Origin: Algibacter mikhailovii
GTDB lineage: Bacteria > Bacteroidota > Bacteroidia > Flavobacteriales > Flavobacteriaceae
Assembly (NCBI RefSeq): GCF_014651495.1
Contig: NZ_BMWZ01000005.1
Coordinates: 310,001 to 374,000 of the forward strand
Length of the DNA: 64,000 bases
Direction: 5' to 3'
The notes beneath the pieces were generated by a model. That model saw nothing but the letters and a program-made list of their open reading frames with translations, did not search any database and had not been told where the DNA came from. Position 1 is the stretch's first letter, and the number at the start of each line of letters is the position of its first letter. Shown in pieces: positions 62,504 through 64,000 of the stretch. A program made the position numbers and the translations under genes.

Positions 62504-62634
62504 ATCATTTTAATTTTTGTATATTTCACGAATAGTATCTCTCAATATCGTATTAATAGCATAATCAACACCCGTCCTAAGTCTTAAAGTAGTATTTAAT
62601 TAACCCTTATATTAACTTTAATTTTTTAATGATT

Positions 62635-63462
62635 ATGAAAAAAACCAAACCATTTTTCGTGGCAATTGTATTATCACTTTTGCTACTCAGTTCAACCACT
62701 ATTTTTGCTCAAGAAGGGGAAGATAAAGGACCGCAATACATGACCCTAACCACCTTGCATTGGAATATGGATTATGAAGACTTTGATATGGATACATGGA
62801 AATCTGTTGAAAAAGAGTATCTCGATAAAGTAACAGCTAAGAATGAGCATGTTGCTGCGTCATCCTTTTATTTACATCAATTAAGTCCTGATAATAGAGA
62901 ACTGATATCCGTAAGGGTGTATGATACCTGGAATGATATTGAAAAAGCTGCTGAAAGAGATTGGGAGTTAGCAAAAGAGGCCTGGCCCGATGAGGCAGAA
63001 AGAGATGCGTTTTTTAAAAAACAAAATGCTTATTATGATCGTAATCATACGGATGAAATTTATACTACATTACCCATTGTAAAACATTTGAAGGACGCTT
63101 CAAAAGATTTAATCTGTTATGTGCGTACATCGCATTTGGCTTTTCCTGAAGATGGAAAAGGCGATGAAATAAGAGCCCTAATGGGTGAGAATTTTGATAA
63201 ACTTATAAAAGATAACCCATTAGTTAAAGGGTATTATCCACACAGACATGCATGGGGGAAAGATGGTACAGAAATGATGGAGGCTTACTTCTTAGACTCT
63301 TTGACTGATTTGGATAAAATGTTTGACGGTCTTGGTGATTTGATGGAAGAAGCATGGCCAGATGAAGATGCTAGAAAAGAACGATGGAAAAAATTTAATA
63401 AGTATTTTACAGGCGTTCATGGTGACGCCGTTTATAAGTTTGTAGCAGGACTTAATAAGTAA
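62635..63462 (+). CDS. exported protein with an internal domain duplication
   Basis: 275 residues from ATG 62635 (ATG 62629 in frame). Signal peptide MKKTKPFFVAIVLSLLLLSS cut near IFAQ. Two similar halves follow (about 35-140 and 155-275): each has an opening beta strand, then WELAKEAWPDEAERDAFFKK in the first against GDLMEEAWPDEDARKERWKK in the second, then a Y-rich end (DEIYTTL / DAVYKFV). This looks like two ferredoxin-like (antibiotic-monooxygenase-type) units side by side. Very acidic. Function unknown; it has its own terminator. Confidence 0.75.
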   Translation: MKKTKPFFVAIVLSLLLLSSTTIFAQEGEDKGPQYMTLTTLHWNMDYEDFDMDTWKSVEKEYLDKVTAKNEHVAASSFYLHQLSPDNRELISVRVYDTWNDIEKAAERDWELAKEAWPDEAERDAFFKKQNAYYDRNHTDEIYTTLPIVKHLKDASKDLICYVRTSHLAFPEDGKGDEIRALMGENFDKLIKDNPLVKGYYPHRHAWGKDGTEMMEAYFLDSLTDLDKMFDGLGDLMEEAWPDEDARKERWKKFNKYFTGVHGDAVYKFVAGLNK

Positions 63463-63485
63463 GACTACTTTTAGAGATTAACATA

Positions 63486-63517
63486 AAAAAGACACTTCGC
63501 TTTAGAGGTGTCTTTTT
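63486..63517 (+). terminator. intrinsic terminator of the 62635 gene
   Basis: 13-bp stem AAAAAGACACTTC / GAGGTGTCTTTTT (one G-U) with a 6-base loop, T-run within the 3' arm. Confidence 0.85.
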
Positions 63518-63580
63518 GTTTCGAACCGAATACCTAAAGTTGTTTTATTAAAACGTATTATTGCATAATAAATCATATTC

Positions 63581-64000
63581 ATGAGTGTATTACAAACCCT
63601 AATTGATAGAAGTAACAATAGCTGCGAGTTATGCGCTTCAGCCCAAGAATTAAAGCAATATACCATCCCGCCTTCATTAAATGAAAATGTGGCGAATGAC
63701 GTTTTGGTTTGTAAAACGTGTTTAGATCAAATAGAAGGTAATGAAGCCATGAATCCCAATCATTGGCGATGTTTAAATGATAGCATGTGGAATGAACACC
63801 TGCCTGTACAAATTATGGCATGGCGTATGCTACAGCGACTAAGAAATGAAGGCTGGCCAAAAGATTTGTTGGATATGATGTATCTTGATGATAATGCCTT
63901 ATCCTTAGCTAGAGCCACTGGAGAAGATCAAGAGGAAAGTGAAAAAATCATCCATAGGGATGTCAACGGAGTTATTCTCGAGCATGGAGATGCTGTAGTG
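63581..64000 (+). CDS. PhnA/YjdM-type protein, N-terminal part (cut by right edge)
   Basis: 140 codons from ATG 63581, open to the window end. A zinc ribbon opens the protein (SCELCASAQEL, then VLVCKTCLDQIEG), followed by a helical middle part (NHWRCLNDSMWNEHLPVQIM, RMLQRLRNEGW) and the beginning of the PhnA C-terminal domain (DVNGVILEHGDAV). Despite the name, the family has no shown role in phosphonate use. The remaining C-terminal domain lies outside the window. Confidence 0.9.
   Translation, partial: MSVLQTLIDRSNNSCELCASAQELKQYTIPPSLNENVANDVLVCKTCLDQIEGNEAMNPNHWRCLNDSMWNEHLPVQIMAWRMLQRLRNEGWPKDLLDMMYLDDNALSLARATGEDQEESEKIIHRDVNGVILEHGDAVV

Noticed and set aside
1-64000. CRISPR arrays, prophage, insertion sequences, rRNA
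   Set aside because: No regularly spaced repeats, transposase, phage structural genes or rRNA signature sequences were found on either strand.

Overview
The window reads as chromosome of an AT-rich Bacteroidota, most likely a marine member of the Flavobacteriaceae. The grounds are SusC/SusD outer-membrane pairs, DUF4249 and VCBS/ASPIC-UnbV lipoproteins, lipoboxes of the type xxSC, a TTTG-N19-TAnnTTTG promoter before tRNA-Asp, and few clear Shine-Dalgarno sites. No phage, insertion sequence, integrase, rRNA or CRISPR array is visible.

Layout. 1-8.5 kb: 3' end of dnaE, an unknown exported protein, then a TonB receptor / DUF4249 / MG2-like exported protein operon. 8.5-14.2 kb: SRPBCC-ArsR pair behind a palindrome-rich promoter, trxA, clpP, an M1 aminopeptidase lipoprotein coupled to a DUF58 protein. 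14.2-17.6 kb: tRNA-Asp followed by a decayed stretch (hairpin cluster, remnant of a family 3 glycosidase, doubtful small ORFs) around an intact manA, bracketed by a 29-bp near-perfect direct repeat. 17.6-23.2 kb: an exported unknown, then a compact regulatory operon of an ECF-like sigma factor, a membrane Ser/Thr kinase with an external sensor domain and a PP2C phosphatase, divergent from an exported protein. 23.2-28.3 kb: a metzincin-like lipoprotein and a second lipoprotein with matching ungapped leader sequences, next to an AraC-TPR membrane regulator; then a 49-residue PspC-like protein that is easily missed.

28.6-48.2 kb: a BamA/TamA-type barrel protein and a full N-acetylglucosamine/chito-oligosaccharide locus. 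On the minus strand runs susC-susD-nagB(PIG-L fusion)-lipoprotein-GH20-nagK-VCBS lipoprotein-small protein; divergent from it runs lytS-lytR-MFS permease-nagX-like. SusCD import oligosaccharides, GH20 releases GlcNAc, the MFS protein takes it into the cytoplasm, the kinase phosphorylates it, and the NagB fusion is placed to deacetylate and deaminate it. No separate nagA is present.

48.2-64 kb: a TonB receptor divergent from a LacI regulator, a 46-residue lipoprotein before a TPR histidine kinase and its response regulator, a TonB_C-like lipoprotein, a GT2 plus flippase-like pair, an outer-membrane barrel followed by ruvC, hemW, a cyclase-family hydrolase, DUF4230 and YjbR proteins, an exported protein with an internal duplication, and the start of a PhnA-type gene cut by the right edge.

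The strongest candidates for something little described are the sigma/kinase/phosphatase module with its divergent exported partner, the twin leaders beside the AraC-TPR regulator, and the NagB-PIG-L fusion standing in for NagA.
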